Positions 22,815-36,600 of a stretch of 64,000 bases of DNA are shown here, in pieces. The DNA comes from Larus michahellis (lineage: Eukaryota; Chordata; Aves; Charadriiformes; Laridae): the NCBI RefSeq assembly GCF_964199755.1, contig NC_133896.1, forward strand, positions 84,676,215-84,740,214, given 5' to 3'. Under the pieces are notes generated by a model that was not told the origin of the DNA, made no database searches, and saw nothing but the letters and a program-made list of their open reading frames with translations. How positions within the stretch are numbered: position 1 is the first letter of the stretch; each line of letters begins with the position of its first letter. The translations under genes and the position numbers were made by a program.

Positions 22815-25800
22815 CTACCAAGTTAAAAAAAAAATAAAAAAATAAGAAACGAAGTGTTTAACAGTGCTGACAATTGCCTTTTTTAAATTCCCTTTCCCTT
22901 ATTACTGAAATTGCTGTTAGTGAGACATCACTACTGGTAAGATTCCTAGCAAGAGAATTAGGTGTGTCTCCTTAGAGTAATTAATGCAGAGCTGTGTGAT
23001 TATAACACACTTCAGCCCTAAAATTCCACCAGAGAGCAGGGTTTCCCTCATGTTTCTTTTCAATTGACTACTTTGTTTGAAAGTCAACCTGCCATCTACT
23101 GTCTGCTTTTTACCTGTTGGCTTCTGTGTTGGGTAACTCTCCTTTTAAAGATAGTTCACTGGTAAATTGGGCGAGCAGAACCCCAGTAACCTAATCAGAG
23201 AAACAGAGCACCCTGCCCTGGCTATTCCTGGGGCTGTCACAGGAGAGAGGTCCCGTTGCCTTGGGATGATGCCCTTCAAGATGAGTCAGTGGGAGCAGCT
23301 CTCCAGATCACCTTACAGACTGAGGTGGGTCACTGCCTTCAGGGACTCCTTATGTGGTGCTAGAGAAGAATGTTTTGGGATCCTACAAAACTTACCTATC
23401 ACGGGATTTTTAGGGGAGGAACCAAAGCTGGGGGAAGAGAGGGATTAAGGTGGTTTGGTGAGAATGTGGGTGCTGTTTGCCAGAGTACTGAGTGTTTCTG
23501 TGCATGTAGGTAAAGAACGCGTGCTTGCAAGTTGTACACGTGTTTGTGTGTATTCCTATTGGGATACATGCCCAGCCTCACTGTTGCCCGGACCTGGGGA
23601 CAAGGAGCTGTGGCAGCCTTGTCTCTATCAAGCTCCTAGATTTGACAACTCCTAACAGTCCTTGAACGTGTGGTGCAGTTTGCAAAAAACCTAATGTGAC
23701 AAAAAGAAAAACTAGGAAAACAATAAAATTAGAGAACTAATTCTGTGAAAATCTAACTTTGGGTCAATAGGAACGTTTCCACTGTGTTCAGTAAATCATA
23801 AAATACTCCAATACTTGTTTTCCAATACTTTTTGCGTTTAGTGTTAGGTAAGCTCTCCCTGATTTTTTTCTGTCTATCAAGAAATCCACAAAGGAGGCAG
23901 TAGGTCTGGATTTATTATGTGCTGAGGGTGCAAGCTCAGGGAATCTGCTGATCCCTCTTTGTGAAGTGAGGTTGGTTTGCTATGACCTGTTAACTGCAGT
24001 AGTCAACAGTGACTCTGCTCCTCCACTTCTGAAGGGAACCTCACCATTGGCACACTCAAATACAGGCTAATCCAGAATATTTTATTCTGAACACTCTTGT
24101 CTGTTTTGGTCCACATCTAAAGATTTGTGAAGGAGCTAATGCATTTTTAAGTGGATATTTTATGCACTGCAAACAGCAGTTCTTTGTGCTGTTAACATAG
24201 TGCTATACCTGTCTGTAAAAACAGGCTCCTACTTTTACTTATTTCTAGCCAACCAATAGAATTTCTGTATTTACCAGAATACTGGACTAGTTTTTACGTA
24301 CTACGCAAGAGCATTTCAGAGAGCTGAAGGAATTCATCTGGCCAACTGCACAACTAAGTAGATAACATAAGTTGAAGAGAAATGTATCCATCTTCCTAGC
24401 AGCAAATAGAGCTTTCAATACCTTTTCCATGGGAATGTTAGTACCAAATTGGCTCTGTGCCTTGCTAAGACTTTACGGTTCATAAAAACAAAAAAAAAGA
24501 AAAAAAAAAAGAGCTTGAAAAGTGTTTTTATTTCATCACTTCATTTGATAAAACTTGTCCACCTGGAAGGAATACGCAATTGTGTCCACACAACTGAAAA
24601 GTCCAAACAAAATAATTGTAATCAGACTCAACACAGCTTCATCACCTTTTTGATCCTGACTTATCAACTCATTCTCGAGTTACTTCACTACTCTCTTTTT
24701 TTTTTTTTTTTGTAGACTGTGCCTCCTTTGCAAAGGAGACATATGCAATTGAGATCAACAGGGAAAAGGTAAGAAGCAGAGATGCAACTTCTTTCTTAAG
24801 TGGGAAAATAAGGATTATCCTTTGCAAATAATCAAGTCCTTTGCTAGTACCACAAAAATCTAATGAGAAAATAAGCCTTATGCACTCCTATGTACTTAAA
24901 ACCTGGAACAATGCCCTCAGACGCACCAACAAACTACAATTGCGAAAGCATAACACGGAAAGGGAAAACTGGCTACTTAAAAACCTTTGTTCAAAGCCAT
25001 GAGAGAATCTACTGAACCAAAGGCATCACCCTGACCTGTGCTTTGAACTTGAGAGAACAAGTTCTTTGCCCAGATCTTTATGGTACTGAGGTGTCTGAAA
25101 GACAAACTTTCTCAAGACCTGGGATGGCAACGTAACCCATATCTAAGTCTCTATGTCCATGAGAAACTGATTATTCTCATATCTGACTTTTAAGAATAAT
25201 TAAACTACTCTGGTTTTACAGTAGCTTTGCCAAGCCTTGGTGTTCCCTGTAGAGTATGTAACAGATTGCATGTTGCTACTGAGTGCCCTGGTGGAAAGAT
25301 ATAAATACAGAGGAGAGAGAAAGAGAGTTTGGGATCTAAAAGTATCTGTTTGATTCAAAGCTACGTGTTAATCACTGTCCTTCAATTGATAACCCACGGT
25401 TAGTTGGCTGGATGCAGTATGTTGGCTTGTTCCTTATGGAGGTCCCTGAATAGAGAAGCGACCAGGAATAGGACTGTGTAGTAATACAGGACTTTTCAGT
25501 TTTTAGCTATATCCAAGCAAACGTCAATGGGAATAAGGATTTGAAGGCCCATACAATATGGGCCGTTTTAGACAGGTGATATTTCACTTGGATCAGTTTG
25601 CTTTTGCTGCTGCAAGGAGGTATCATTTTTAAATCACTATAACTGTTAAATAAATATATGTATTGAACTGTTCTCATTTGGAACTGGATTTCTCCTCTCC
25701 TCAACTGCAGTGATAGGCATTCTCAATTAGTAGAGCCTGCCCACCACCCTGTCTTTTAGACCTTAAAATCTGTTTTTGTTCATAAATAATTTTCAGTATT

Positions 25801-26913
25801 CCTTCCTTGAAGCCCGGTAGATGAACGCTCTCTTAACTAAATTACCTGTTTGAGCCATTTGATGACAGTCTATCTCAATAGCTTTCTGACTTCTATTTCT
25901 CAAGCCGGAACTCAGGGCTTATACAGACGGGCAATGGCTGCAAACTCTCTAGGAGTTAACGTCCTTCATCAGGGGTATTATTACAGCAGTTACTGTGCCA
26001 GTGTGGTGATAGGCTGCTATGCTGGCCATCTTTTATTTATTAGCGCATGCACAGAGGAAAAAAATAAAAGAGATAACGGAACACAGGCAAGATGTTGATA
26101 TTCTGACCTTAGAAGAGAGTATCGACCTTTTGTTGCTTTTTTTTTTTTTAATTTAAATGAACTACAGTTTTATTAATTTTTTTTACTTACAAAGGAGAAA
26201 ACTGAGAGGTTGTCTGTTCACAAAAGCATCAGAGATTCATTTTAGAAATGAGAACCCAACCCTGCAATCCTTCCTCATGTAAGCAAACCCTTCCTGCGCT
26301 CACAGCCTGATTGACATTTGGATTATCTACACAACGATGCATGAAATTAAGAGTTGCAGGACTGACTCCTAAACTGACGAATTGAAGATGCAGTCAGGCC
26401 ATTCAATAGGAATGCACTTTTAACAGGCATTTCCCCTACCATTTTTTGGTTATTACATCATCAAAAAACCAAGCAAAATTACATTACTGATACCGGGGGG
26501 GGGGGGGGGGGTGTTTGCTGAATTCATTTTAAGTTGATTGATTATTCATGAAGTGGTTGCCTCACATATTCAGTATCAGGTTATGTGACTTGTCAACCTG
26601 TGTGTGTAATACTGTTACTGTTATCATCTTTAGATGAACAATAAAATAAAACATTCATAATTAACATCTGCATAAAATGTGGAGAGTATCTGTTTCTTTC
26701 TAAGCGCTTGTGAATACTGTCAAAACACGTGTTCCAGTGGACAAAACATGCAGCAGTATCCCGACCAGAGGATGGACTTGTTTGATGGTTTATTTTAACC
26801 ACATTGCTTAGCTCCATTTCATTAAACTGCATCTTATGCAAAACGTAGCTCCTTACCCAGTAGCTTACACTCTCTGCAATTTCCATACAAAAAATTTTGG
26901 CTTATTTACTTAC
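22815..26913 (-). other. VWF: VWF intron
   Basis: 4099 bases. Contains A/T-rich tracts (for example about 24490-24511 and 24698-24711) and a 17-base G homopolymer at 26495-26511. No recognisable mobile element or other gene. Confidence 0.75.
26495..26511 (+). repeat. Poly(G)17 homopolymer
   Basis: Seventeen consecutive G bases (C on the VWF-sense strand), preceded by TACC and followed by TGTTTG. It lies in a VWF intron about 400 bases downstream, in transcript sense, of the 40-base exon. Its exact length could be unreliable in assembly. Confidence 0.9.
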
Positions 26914-26953
26914 ATGTGTCACAGCAGGTATTGCCAAGTTTTGTAATTCTGCC
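26914..26953 (-). CDS. VWF: VWF 40-base microexon, end of C6
   Basis: This very short exon codes GRITKLGNTCCDT plus the first base of a Cys codon. It matches human ...GGKIMKIPGTCCDTC, the end of the C6 domain. Acceptor TTTTTTAG, donor T|GTAAGT. The codon split T|GT is completed by the exon at 22814. Confidence 0.9.
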
Positions 26954-28682
26954 CTAAAAAAATAAACAAAGGAAACTTCTATTTTGGCACAAGTAATACC
27001 CATTCGTTCTGCTGGAAGAATACAAAAGGATGTTTAAAACGGGGCATTAGGCAAGAAAATTGTATTTCTATATTGTACAAAATTATAAATCTACATTAGT
27101 AATCATCTCTTTATCCATTTTAAGGTTTTGAACTTGTGATTGTTGGTAGATGATGGAAAATGACTATATTAGCAAGTTCCACAACCTGAAAACATAGCTT
27201 TCACCTTATATTAGGAGCTTTCGAAAGTAAAGACATTGAATACAAATAAATGTATGGGAACCAGAAGGATAAAACCAATAGCATTCAAGTCTTATGTCTG
27301 TTTAAGAAAGGAAGTTAAACATTCCCTCTTGATTTTTTTAGCAATATAGATGAAAGCATGCCTATTCCACAACAGCTGAAAATGTTCAGGCAAATCATCA
27401 TAAAATATCACATCTGTCAAATAAGTTTCAACAGCCAAAATTTTTATTGTTTCATTACTATAATGTAGAAAATAATTCTGAGAAATACATGTATGGTGGA
27501 AAATTACTGAAAACCCATAGTGAAAGGAAAAATGGATAAATATTTATACTGCAGGATGATGCCATTGTTGCTTTAAACACATGAACATACAGGCAAAAGT
27601 TTGGAGGCTGCTTTAATTAAAAAACCTAAAACCTAAACTTTCCATCTGTAACCAGATGGAATTTTATAGCTGAAAAAGTTGTGGTGGGTTGGTTTTTTTT
27701 GGTTTGGTTTGGTTTGGTTTTTTTGATGGGAGGAGAATAAATGCAGTTTGGGAAGTTCTAGTTAAAAAGTAAACTACTCTTCACTGATTTTCAATGAAGA
27801 CCTTTAGAATATGAATATATATGTATAACCCCAGACCTGTAACATAATCCAGCATTTTTCTAAATCTCTGTATAACAAAACTGTGTGCGCTGTACTGATT
27901 TCACAAAGTGAGACATGCACTGTAGAAGCTTTATTCCTCCTGCATTATACATATCAAATCCTCCATTTGCTTGATAGGTACGTAGAGAGAGGTTTGGGCA
28001 CAAACTTTGTTAAAGGTTTCCTGCTTCCTCTTGTGCCCAAGAAAATGGGGACAGGTGGATGTAAACACCTGTGTGATGCTAGACGAGCAAGAGCAGGACC
28101 CCATATGCTACATCCCAACCTGCACTCTGTTCCTCAGTGCATGGCTAACCTCAAATCACAGGAAAGATGGGTGGACATGTCGAGGGGGGGGTTTATTATA
28201 CCATTATACCAAGCAACTGCAAATGTGGAAGTCTGAGCTCTTCCTACAGCATTGTGAACATTCCTTTCCCTAACTTCCTATGAGCGTAGAGAAAAAAAAA
28301 GTCTTAGCATTTCATATGCATATTCATATAATTAAAAAAAAGTGTCTGATCTGACTGTTTTCTCAGTTTGTGTAATTATCCACACAGTTTTGCTCTGGAT
28401 ACCAAACTGAAAATATCATTAGAACAACCATTTTCTTATGTTTGCTGCTTCATATGGAACAGAACTACTGCAATCTCAGCATCTCCCCTGCAGTATAGTC
28501 CCACATAAAACCAGCAGGTATTTTATAATAAAGAAAACTTACAGTTCAAATTCAGTTTAGCCAAGATGCTGGGAGAGGGTTGGGTTTTTCCACCCCAATA
28601 CACATAAGGTACTTATATACAGAACCATAAACATGACAGAGGCTATGTTTAACCTGGAAGCAGGACCCATTTCACTACTTAC
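26954..28682 (-). other. VWF: VWF intron
   Basis: 1729 bases of AT-rich DNA, with a (GGTTT)n-like pentanucleotide tract at about 27690-27724 (ggtttggtttggtttggttt). Nothing else seen. Confidence 0.75.
27690..27724 (+). repeat. GGTTT pentanucleotide tandem tract
   Basis: Four or more near-perfect GGTTT units within a T-rich run in a VWF intron. A simple repeat. Confidence 0.75.
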
Positions 28683-28811
28683 TCCTTCAGCCAGACATCT
28701 TCTGGAATCAAATGGAGGACAGCCAGTGATTCTCCTTTCCCAGATAAATTCCCCTTTCTCATTTACTTTACAGGAGTGACTATCACAGCCATCCTGAAGT
28801 GATTCATTCGG
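28683..28811 (-). CDS. VWF: VWF exon: C6 domain
   Basis: 129 bases, phase 0 at both ends, code 43 residues: [20 protein letters not shown], then [15 protein letters not shown] and RRCLAEG. This is clearly the human C6 segment (ETLQDGCDTHFCKVNERG... GCPPFDEHKCLAEG). NES is a sequon without a match at the human position. Acceptor CTTTACAG, donor GGA|GTAAGT. Confidence 0.96.
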
Positions 28812-30189
28812 CTGTAAAGAATTAAAGGTTGTTAGCTTTACACAGAAACAACATGGGACAGTAAGTTTTCAGGATACTATACAACCTGACTATTCCTGTA
28901 TTGATATTTCAATTAACATACCAGGGTGGTGAGGTTTATAAAACATGGAAATCTTTAGTAAACAGAATTATTTGTCAACAAAGTCACCATCTTCTGTTTA
29001 CTTCCATAGCCATATTGATTGCAGCTCAGTCAAGACTTCCAAAACCTGACCTTTTTCAGCTCTTAACAGAGAAGAAATTTCCATTAACTGAAAAGAGAAA
29101 CTATTCTAAGTGAGAAACTTGGGAGTTTGGCTATGAATTTTATTTTAAAGAGACGTGTGTGTGTATATATGTATATGAGTAAATAACTTCTGTCTGACTT
29201 GGGAGCTTCTTTAAAAAAATACATAAAACCACCCCCACACCTCCACATAGAATCATAAAATCATTTATGTTGGAAAAGACCTTTAAGGTCCTCGAGTCCA
29301 ACTGTAAACATAACATTGCCAAGTCTGCCATTATGTCCCTGAGGGCCAGGTCTACCAACCTTTTAAATACCTCCAGGGATGGCGACCCAACCACTTCCCT
29401 GGGCAGCCTGTTCCAATGCTTGACAACCTTCTCAGTGAAGAAATTTTTCCTAATATCCAATCTAAACCTCCCTAGTGTAACTTGAGGCTGTTTCCTCTTG
29501 TCCCATCATCTGTTACTTGGGAGAAGAGACTGACCCCCACCTCGCTACAGCCTCCTTTCAGGTAGTTGTAGAGAGCGATAAGGTCTCCCCTCAGCCTCCT
29601 TTTCTCCAGGCTAAACAAACACAGTTCCCTCAGCCGCTCCTCACAAAACTTGTGCCCTAGACCCCTCACCAGCTTCATTGTTCTTCCCATACTCTCCCCA
29701 TCTAAATCTTAGTTCAGGAATGGAAGAAAATAAAATGTTATATATTCTGCTTCTTGTGACAAGCTGATGGATTTTAACCAGAAAAAATATCCACTCCTGT
29801 TTAAGAACCTATCATGCTGGATAAATTTTTCAAAATTCACATTTTCAATTTAAATTATCCATTTCTCATTTAAAAATGAGGTTTTTAATTTCCTCTAAGT
29901 AGTTGTTTGAGCTCATGTTCCAGTTAAAGTTCCTTGACAATATTCATGCTTTCAGGTACATCTAGACTGTCACTCTATAATTTTGCACTGTGGTGTGAAG
30001 TCTCATTTTTTTCATTTACAAACAACAACAACAAAAAACCAAAACACCATTCTGAGATATAAGAGAAAAGGCACAAGCAATACCATGCTGCCTAATCAAA
30101 AAGGAGGAAAAAAAAGCACTTTTCGTGGGTTCACCAGGAGTCTGTCCTACATTTACATTTACTCATAAGTAAGAGTGCTAAAAACTTAC
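28812..30189 (-). other. VWF: VWF intron with CR1
   Basis: 1378 bases, one third occupied by a CR1 fragment at 29247-29693. A TG/TA microsatellite-like patch lies at 29156-29175. No exon between. Confidence 0.8.
29247..29693 (-). mobile_element. CR1 LINE 3' fragment, sense to VWF
   Basis: About 447 bases of CR1 on the minus strand. The 3' end (agaatcataaaatcatt on plus) lies at 29247 and the truncated 5' edge near 29693. Translation of the minus strand gives remnants of the CR1 ORF2 tail in two frames ([20 protein letters not shown] and [20 protein letters not shown]), separated by a frameshift near 29465. The copy is inactive. Confidence 0.92.
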
Positions 30190-30288
30190 CTGAAGGTATT
30201 TAAGCCTTCCATCTCTCAGCCTGATGCCACATGAAGTTGGCACACATTTTCCACAGCAAGAGCCAGGGAGTTCCTGCCTTCTGTAATT
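30190..30288 (-). CDS. VWF: VWF exon: C5 end / C6 start
   Basis: 99 bases, phase 0 at both ends, code NYRRQELPGSCCGKCVPTSC followed by GIRLRDGRLKYLQ. The human counterpart is [22 protein letters not shown]. CCGKC closes C5 and PTSCGIRL opens C6. Acceptor ACCTTCTAG, donor CAG|GTAAGT. Confidence 0.94.
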
Positions 30289-33200
30289 CTAGAAGGTAAA
30301 GGACATTTTTCTGGGTTTATTTTGCTTTGAGCATGGTTCCTCCACTTATTTGTAGAGTTGTTTTTTTTTTTAAAAAAAATTCAACAGACAAAGCGATAGC
30401 CACCAAAATGCTTTTTTAAACAGTAGGACTAGACTAGCTTAATCTAATTAGTTGCATACTTTTGTGGGGGTTTTTTGTTGTTATTTTATAAAGGCTGGCA
30501 TTAATCTTTGTACTGATTTATTATATAATAGGGACATAAGTTTATTTCCAAGTACAAAGCCTCCTGTGACCACTAAATTCAATATTCTTTGACTATGACA
30601 GTTGCTGAGCCAGGTCCACTAAACAACACATGACAGTAGGAGAGGGTAGGAAACTTATTAAAATGTTTTGAGTGACATACAGTTTGCATTTGTGGCATGC
30701 AGGAGCTTCTCTGTGAAGCTAATGAATACTACGCAGCGCAACTTGGAAAAGGAGTTTGAAGTGCTTAAACCAGGAGAAAGGGGCAAGGTAACCAGTCAGC
30801 AGTGGGCAGGGAAAGGGGAGAATAAAGCTAAGTGGAAAATTTGGACTATGGAAAGAAAAAGAAAATGACCTGATTAAGCCAGAAAGTAAGAAGAGCATCA
30901 GAGAAGGTATGACATAAGATGAAAAAGGAGAGAAAAAAAGAACAGAGGAATAATGGAGCCCCATAAATTACACAGGAAGGAAAAATAGTGGCAAGGAAAG
31001 GAGCGCAAGAGACTGAGCAGCACTAGATGGAGAGGAAGAAAGGTATAGAGTGGATAAAGGGGAAAAAAAAAAAAAGAAAAAAAAAAACAGAAAGGAACTG
31101 AGTTAACACATGAAGTGTCCCACAGTAATGTCTCCAGCTGCTGCACATAACCAACAGCTGCTTATGATGAGCTGAACATTTTTAAGACAACAAACACTTT
31201 CTGGTTGAGTGAAGGCATGCATGTTATCCATATGTTTTTTATAGAAAAAGAATTTGGGGAGGGTGGGAGGTTACTATTAAATCATTGGAAGAAAACATAG
31301 TTCATTGTTATTTAGGTGAACTTGCTCTACTAGCAAAAATGTAAGCACCTAAATTAGGTCAATAAAATGCCTCTGATGAGCAGAATATGCTGCAGTTGGC
31401 TGCACTTCAACTACCAGTGCATTTACTTTCACAGCTTCAGCATCCAGTAGAAAGCAGGTGCTCCTGAGAGACTATATATACTCTTAACCCGTGATTTTAT
31501 CCATTATGAAGGAATTGCTTTTGCTCTGGGTATACCATGAAATCAATGACCCTGCGACAGGAAAGATCCCAAGTATGTGTGTGAATCCCATTGGCCTTAG
31601 AGGGATGAAGATATTCTGTATCTTATTTGATATTTTTTCTTCTCAAGCTTCAAAGATTCATTACAATGGCCACAAAGGGATACATCCACCTAGACCTGCA
31701 ACTTCCCTTGGGTAGCTGCACATCTCCTAAACAGAAATCCATAGCTTAATAAGCCCAACTGGAAATTGCCCTTTTTTCAGGCTTTTTTGTTTAGTCTATA
31801 CTTTTGAGTCAGGTGGGGCAAAAGAGCTGTTTGGGAATTGTGTGGGTGGTGAAAGAAACAGAAGAGGAATGTTTCCCCATTTTTTTACCATGTATTTTTA
31901 TTGATTCCTCTACCTTTAATTTCTACAGCTGGCTTCTTGCATTGAAAAGCAAGAACTGATGTTTGCGTATTTTTGTGTGGGAACATCCATATGCACACAT
32001 GTTTCTAGCCGCAGATTCATTCTAGTGTATCTGGGTTTTTTTCATTGATCTGCCAGGTTACATTTTGTGGAAGTGAGAAAGATGCTCAGCACTGAGCTTG
32101 GCCATTTATTTTCCTTTCAGAAACCTGCGTATATAATCGGAACTTACAGAAGGGGTGATATTAGGGTCCAGAACAACACAAAGTATTCCAGGTTCTCCCT
32201 TTTGTCACAGGCTACATCCGTACCATCAAATAAAGGGTGTCAAGGACAGTTTTCTGGCCCTGCAGACAAGTGGAACACGTATGTATGTCTAAACTGCATT
32301 CTCACCACAAAACGGGCTGGCCTTGGGTTGTCCTAACCACTGACCTATACACAAGCATTATTTGGAATTTTGCTAGCTAGAAAGGGGCAACTGGGACACT
32401 GCTGACAATTCTTCAAGATAAGTGGTTGCAGGGCATAATTTGAGCCTGCAGTCTTGCTCTGTTTAGTTTACTAGTACAGATGAAACCAAAGAAACTAGTA
32501 CAGATGAAACATTGTCCTTTCCAGTTCTACTTAGGGATTGAAAACTGGACTCATCCAAAACTCTATTCCTTTCTCTTGCAGGGACCCTATCAATGTATGC
32601 CTCTCCAGAATATCAGCCAGGAATTCTATATGACCACATCAGAGATGTGTCTTTTTGGTGCAACAGCCACTGCTTGCACAGACCCCAGGTTTGGTTGGGT
32701 CCATTGGGCTCCATGCATTATCCAGGGAAAGGCAGAAGAGGATGGGGCGTTTAAGCCTTTTCCTGTGAAACTTAGCTGCTGGTCTGCGCTCTTCAGACAG
32801 GGGGAGATTAAGCCAGCCTCTGCAACTAGCTGAGGCTTCCTTCTGCTTGAGGTATTGGTGCTAAGAGAAAACTACGTGACTGAGCAGAAGTAGTCAGGCA
32901 CTCCAGTCCCACTGTTGGTCAGTGGAATAAAAATGTGAGCTATTTTCCCCTGGCTTTCCCAGCCAAGCTCATTCCTTGCTGATGATGACAGCAAAGCAGC
33001 AGCAAAGACTTCAAAAAGGACAGTGGAACTGATGGGGACAATCGCCTCAAATCACCTAAGGCATGACTGGGAACCAGAAAAAAATATTATTGGGCTCAGC
33101 TATTAGACAGTACAGAATAGTCATAGGAAAGCCCTGAAACATGGAGACCTGGCTGAACTGCCGGCGCCTGGAGGGTCAGATAATACTGTTGGAAAGAAGA

Positions 33201-33519
33201 CACAGCAATTCCTGTTGCCAATGGTTTGCCAAACCTTATTTTACCTTAAAGGTAAGTCTAAAATACACAGTAAAGATGTGCCTGTGGACCTGAGTATAAC
33301 GAAAAGTTACCTTTCGTACACCGTGGATTAAGATCACATTTGGTATATTTAATCTAAATCAAGTAAAGAAAAACATGGGGATACAACTTCTCAGAAAAAA
33401 TTCAAAAAAGGCAACAGGTCCCATAGTTGTACAGAAAATAAACTGGTATATACAGCGAAGAACGTGACCTTCTAATCAGACACATTCTTAATGAAAACAT
33501 CCAGATCACTTGCACTTAC
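30289..33519 (-). other. VWF: VWF intron
   Basis: 3231 bases. Contains A-rich stretches near 31060-31087 and a 17-base direct repeat (32470-32486 and 32494-32510). No transposon recognised. Confidence 0.75.
32470..32510. repeat. 17-bp direct repeat with 7-bp spacer
   Basis: The sequence ACTAGTACAGATGAAAC occurs at 32470-32486 and again, identical, at 32494-32510, separated by CAAAGAA. It is a local duplication in a VWF intron with no assigned function. Confidence 0.85.
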
Positions 33520-33636
33520 TGTTGGGCATGGTTGACAGCTTAATTTTGTACATGTCAGAGTATATCGCCGAGAAGATGTTGACTGGATGGAGCAGACACA
33601 CGTTGTGCATTGATCCACCATCAGGCGTCTCCATGG
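33520..33636 (-). CDS. VWF: VWF exon: C5 domain
   Basis: 117 bases, phase 0 at both ends, code 39 residues: PWRRLMVDQCTTCVCSIQ, then RRYTLTCTKLSCQPCPT. This fits human C5 (VMIDVCTTCRC... LECRKTTCNPCPLG) with cysteine spacing kept. Acceptor AACGTTTCAG, donor ACA|GTAAGT. Confidence 0.94.
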
Positions 33637-36600
33637 CTGAAACGTTAGAAACAGTTTTTAAGTCAGTGACCATCTCTTCAACAGCACACATAAATGAGCA
33701 ATTCTAGCCAGGTTAAGTCTCCTCCATTAAATCTTGCAATGCAATTCGTTACAAGAGAAACTAGAAAACTGATGCCCCCACTTTCCAGAGATCCAAATTT
33801 TTGCATCTGTGATTCTACAACAAGCAGCATAGCACGAGGACGCTTTTCAAGTAAGCACTTCAGAATTCCTTAATCTGCGAAATGGCATTGGCATTTCTTA
33901 TTTTCTTGCTTACAAAACTAGCAAGAAAGAAAGGAATCCTTGAAAGCGATGAGGAAGATTTTGTCATGACCCATCCTGACTATGTGTTAGGTAGTTGCCA
34001 CCAGTTCATTTTTTGTGAGTGTAGTGAATTGGTTTGCCAACAAGTTTTTATTTTTGAGCCATTGCAACCCACAGATCATGGGCAGAAATTTCTTGTTATT
34101 GCTCTTGTAATGACACTGTTTAGAATCTCTAGAGGCCTAAAAGTGTAAAATTGAGATAGAGGAAAGAAAAAAAAAAAAACCAAAAAAACAAACAAATAAA
34201 CCAGAAACAGAATTACTGAGTGAAGAACTGGACTTATCCATAGTTACAACAAAATCAGTGTCTGAGCTGGTACACAATTAAAATTCCCCGAGCTCTTCAC
34301 CAGCACCTTGTTTGCTGGATCCCATCACCTTTTCAAAGCAAGCAAAAATGGCATTTAAAATGTACAGAGAAAAATGCCAAACTATTAACGGGAAACAAGA
34401 GGATGTGGAGTTAGTAAGTGGATTCCTAGTGCTGAAAGGAATTCTAAATACAAAGTCTTCCTGCTTTCCAAGTGCACAGGCTTTCATGTCAACCTCAAAA
34501 TACTAAACTCCTATGGCTGAATGGACAAAATGGGAGGAGCCTATTAAAGACTTTCACAAAGAACTTCTAAAACCTAATAAATTAAGTAAATAGACAATAT
34601 CACTAGATTATAAAAGCTTTGAGTAGTGCTTCAAGTGCCGATGCAATTTCACTACTGACTTCTTTTGGACGGAATTTCCCTTGCTACATACTATGCATAT
34701 CTTCAAATTCCATTTTTTGCTTGTTCCACAGTAGTAAACGCTCATGGAACAAACGGAGCAAAACCAAGAAGCTGTCCAGAGTAACACTGTAAAGGTAATA
34801 GGTTTGTGGGTAGCTCAGAGCCAACACTGACATACACTGAAGGACAAATGTTATGATTACAGAATTTTAATTACATTCTTACTCTGCACCCCGGCACAAC
34901 AGAAGTCCTCAGGGCTCATCTGTCTTCTATAAAGCACCAGCAATAGCAATGACTTTTTTCTTGTTTTGTAGAGATCTATAAAAAAGATCCTCCACAAACA
35001 ACATGATGGGGTGGTAATACCTATAGGGATATGCCCCTGTCTTTTTAACAGCCCAACTTGAGACCTTGGCACAGAACCCTTCAGCTTTCTTGGTTTAGCC
35101 GTTTACAGTGAATATCAGGTCATTAATCTGGAGGGTTAGAAGACCTCAATGGTTGCAAGCATGAGGACACATTCATAACATTTTCATATGGGAAAGGGAT
35201 GGATAGAAAATGCCATATGAAACTCCAGACTTCTTATTTACCACCAACATTGGAAAGCATTCAGATGCCAGAGTGATAGTTCTAGTACAGAATACATGGC
35301 CTCACAAGAGCATTCAACCACTGACGCTAGTATTGCTCTACTGGTTAGAGCAATGTGCATGTGAACAAACACACACGCATGTGCGTGTACATACAAAAGC
35401 CTTGCAAATATGCGAGACGTCATCATCATGGTGACACATTTCAAAATATATTTGGTTTTGCTTTGTTTACTATCATAACCAGGCCCTTTAGAAGTAAATA
35501 CTTATCACAGAATGTCTCAGTAGCTCTAGGCTTTCACACCAGGAAGAAAGCATCTATAAAGCCACAACTGATATTATAGTTGATATCCTCATTGGATCTT
35601 CTAATAATCCTAACACTCCAATTAAATGCAACAAAGAATAGATAAAGTTGAGTTTATACTAAAATCACTGTTATAGGCAGGAACCTAGGGCTTACTAGAA
35701 ACACGTTGAAACAAAATCCTCACACACAAGCATCTTGAACTTTTTGGGAAAGGTCTTACCTTGATCCAAAGTTTGCATTACAGCTTAGTTCTGTGATATT
35801 TATTTAATGTATTTAGGGATCAGCGTGCTAATGGCTTTAACAATGGCTTTCTGTGAACAAACATAGCTTAGCATGACCGGAATGAGTGAAATAATGGATT
35901 GATACATCTTTTTCCCTTTATATAATACACCTATCATGTATTTTCTTGGCTAACTTTGAATTATATGTCAACATCTGCTAACCCAACGTTAGTCAGTGCA
36001 ACCAAAATAACCTGCATAAAGCCCAAATCTACTCAGATCTCCTTCAAAAATGTCACTCAGTAAAAGCCTGGGAAAACAGATGAGTGATACAGATAATCCT
36101 TTTGGTAAATACAGCCACCTGCTTGGAAGTCTGCAGTTAAAGCCCACAGCATTGTTAAGAACAGTGGAGTGAATGCAATACACCAAATTACTGGAATATA
36201 ATATTGGTAACCAGATACAAGACAAAAATGTAAAGGGATTAAGGACACAGTCAGTTAACAGAACTGCAGTAAAAGACTCAAAACTTGGAACTATTCGGTG
36301 AATGAGTTAATGGAGCAAAGTTTTCCCCTGATATAAAATGAAATTTGAAACCTATTCTTAAAGGACCCAGAATAAAGTTTTTGAAATCCAGGAAGTATAA
36401 ACTTCTGTAGACACCACATCTTCCTTCCTGGCTAAAACTCTGGAACAGTCACTGAAGTAAAGAATAGTGTAAGACGAAGCTGTAGTAATGCCAGCTGCTC
36501 AAAAGCTTTCAGACATGTAGCTAATTAGCTTACAATAATTCATTAAGTGAAGCTAGTTTAATTGAAAAGAATAGTTCATTAATTTAAGGCAAGTTCTAAT

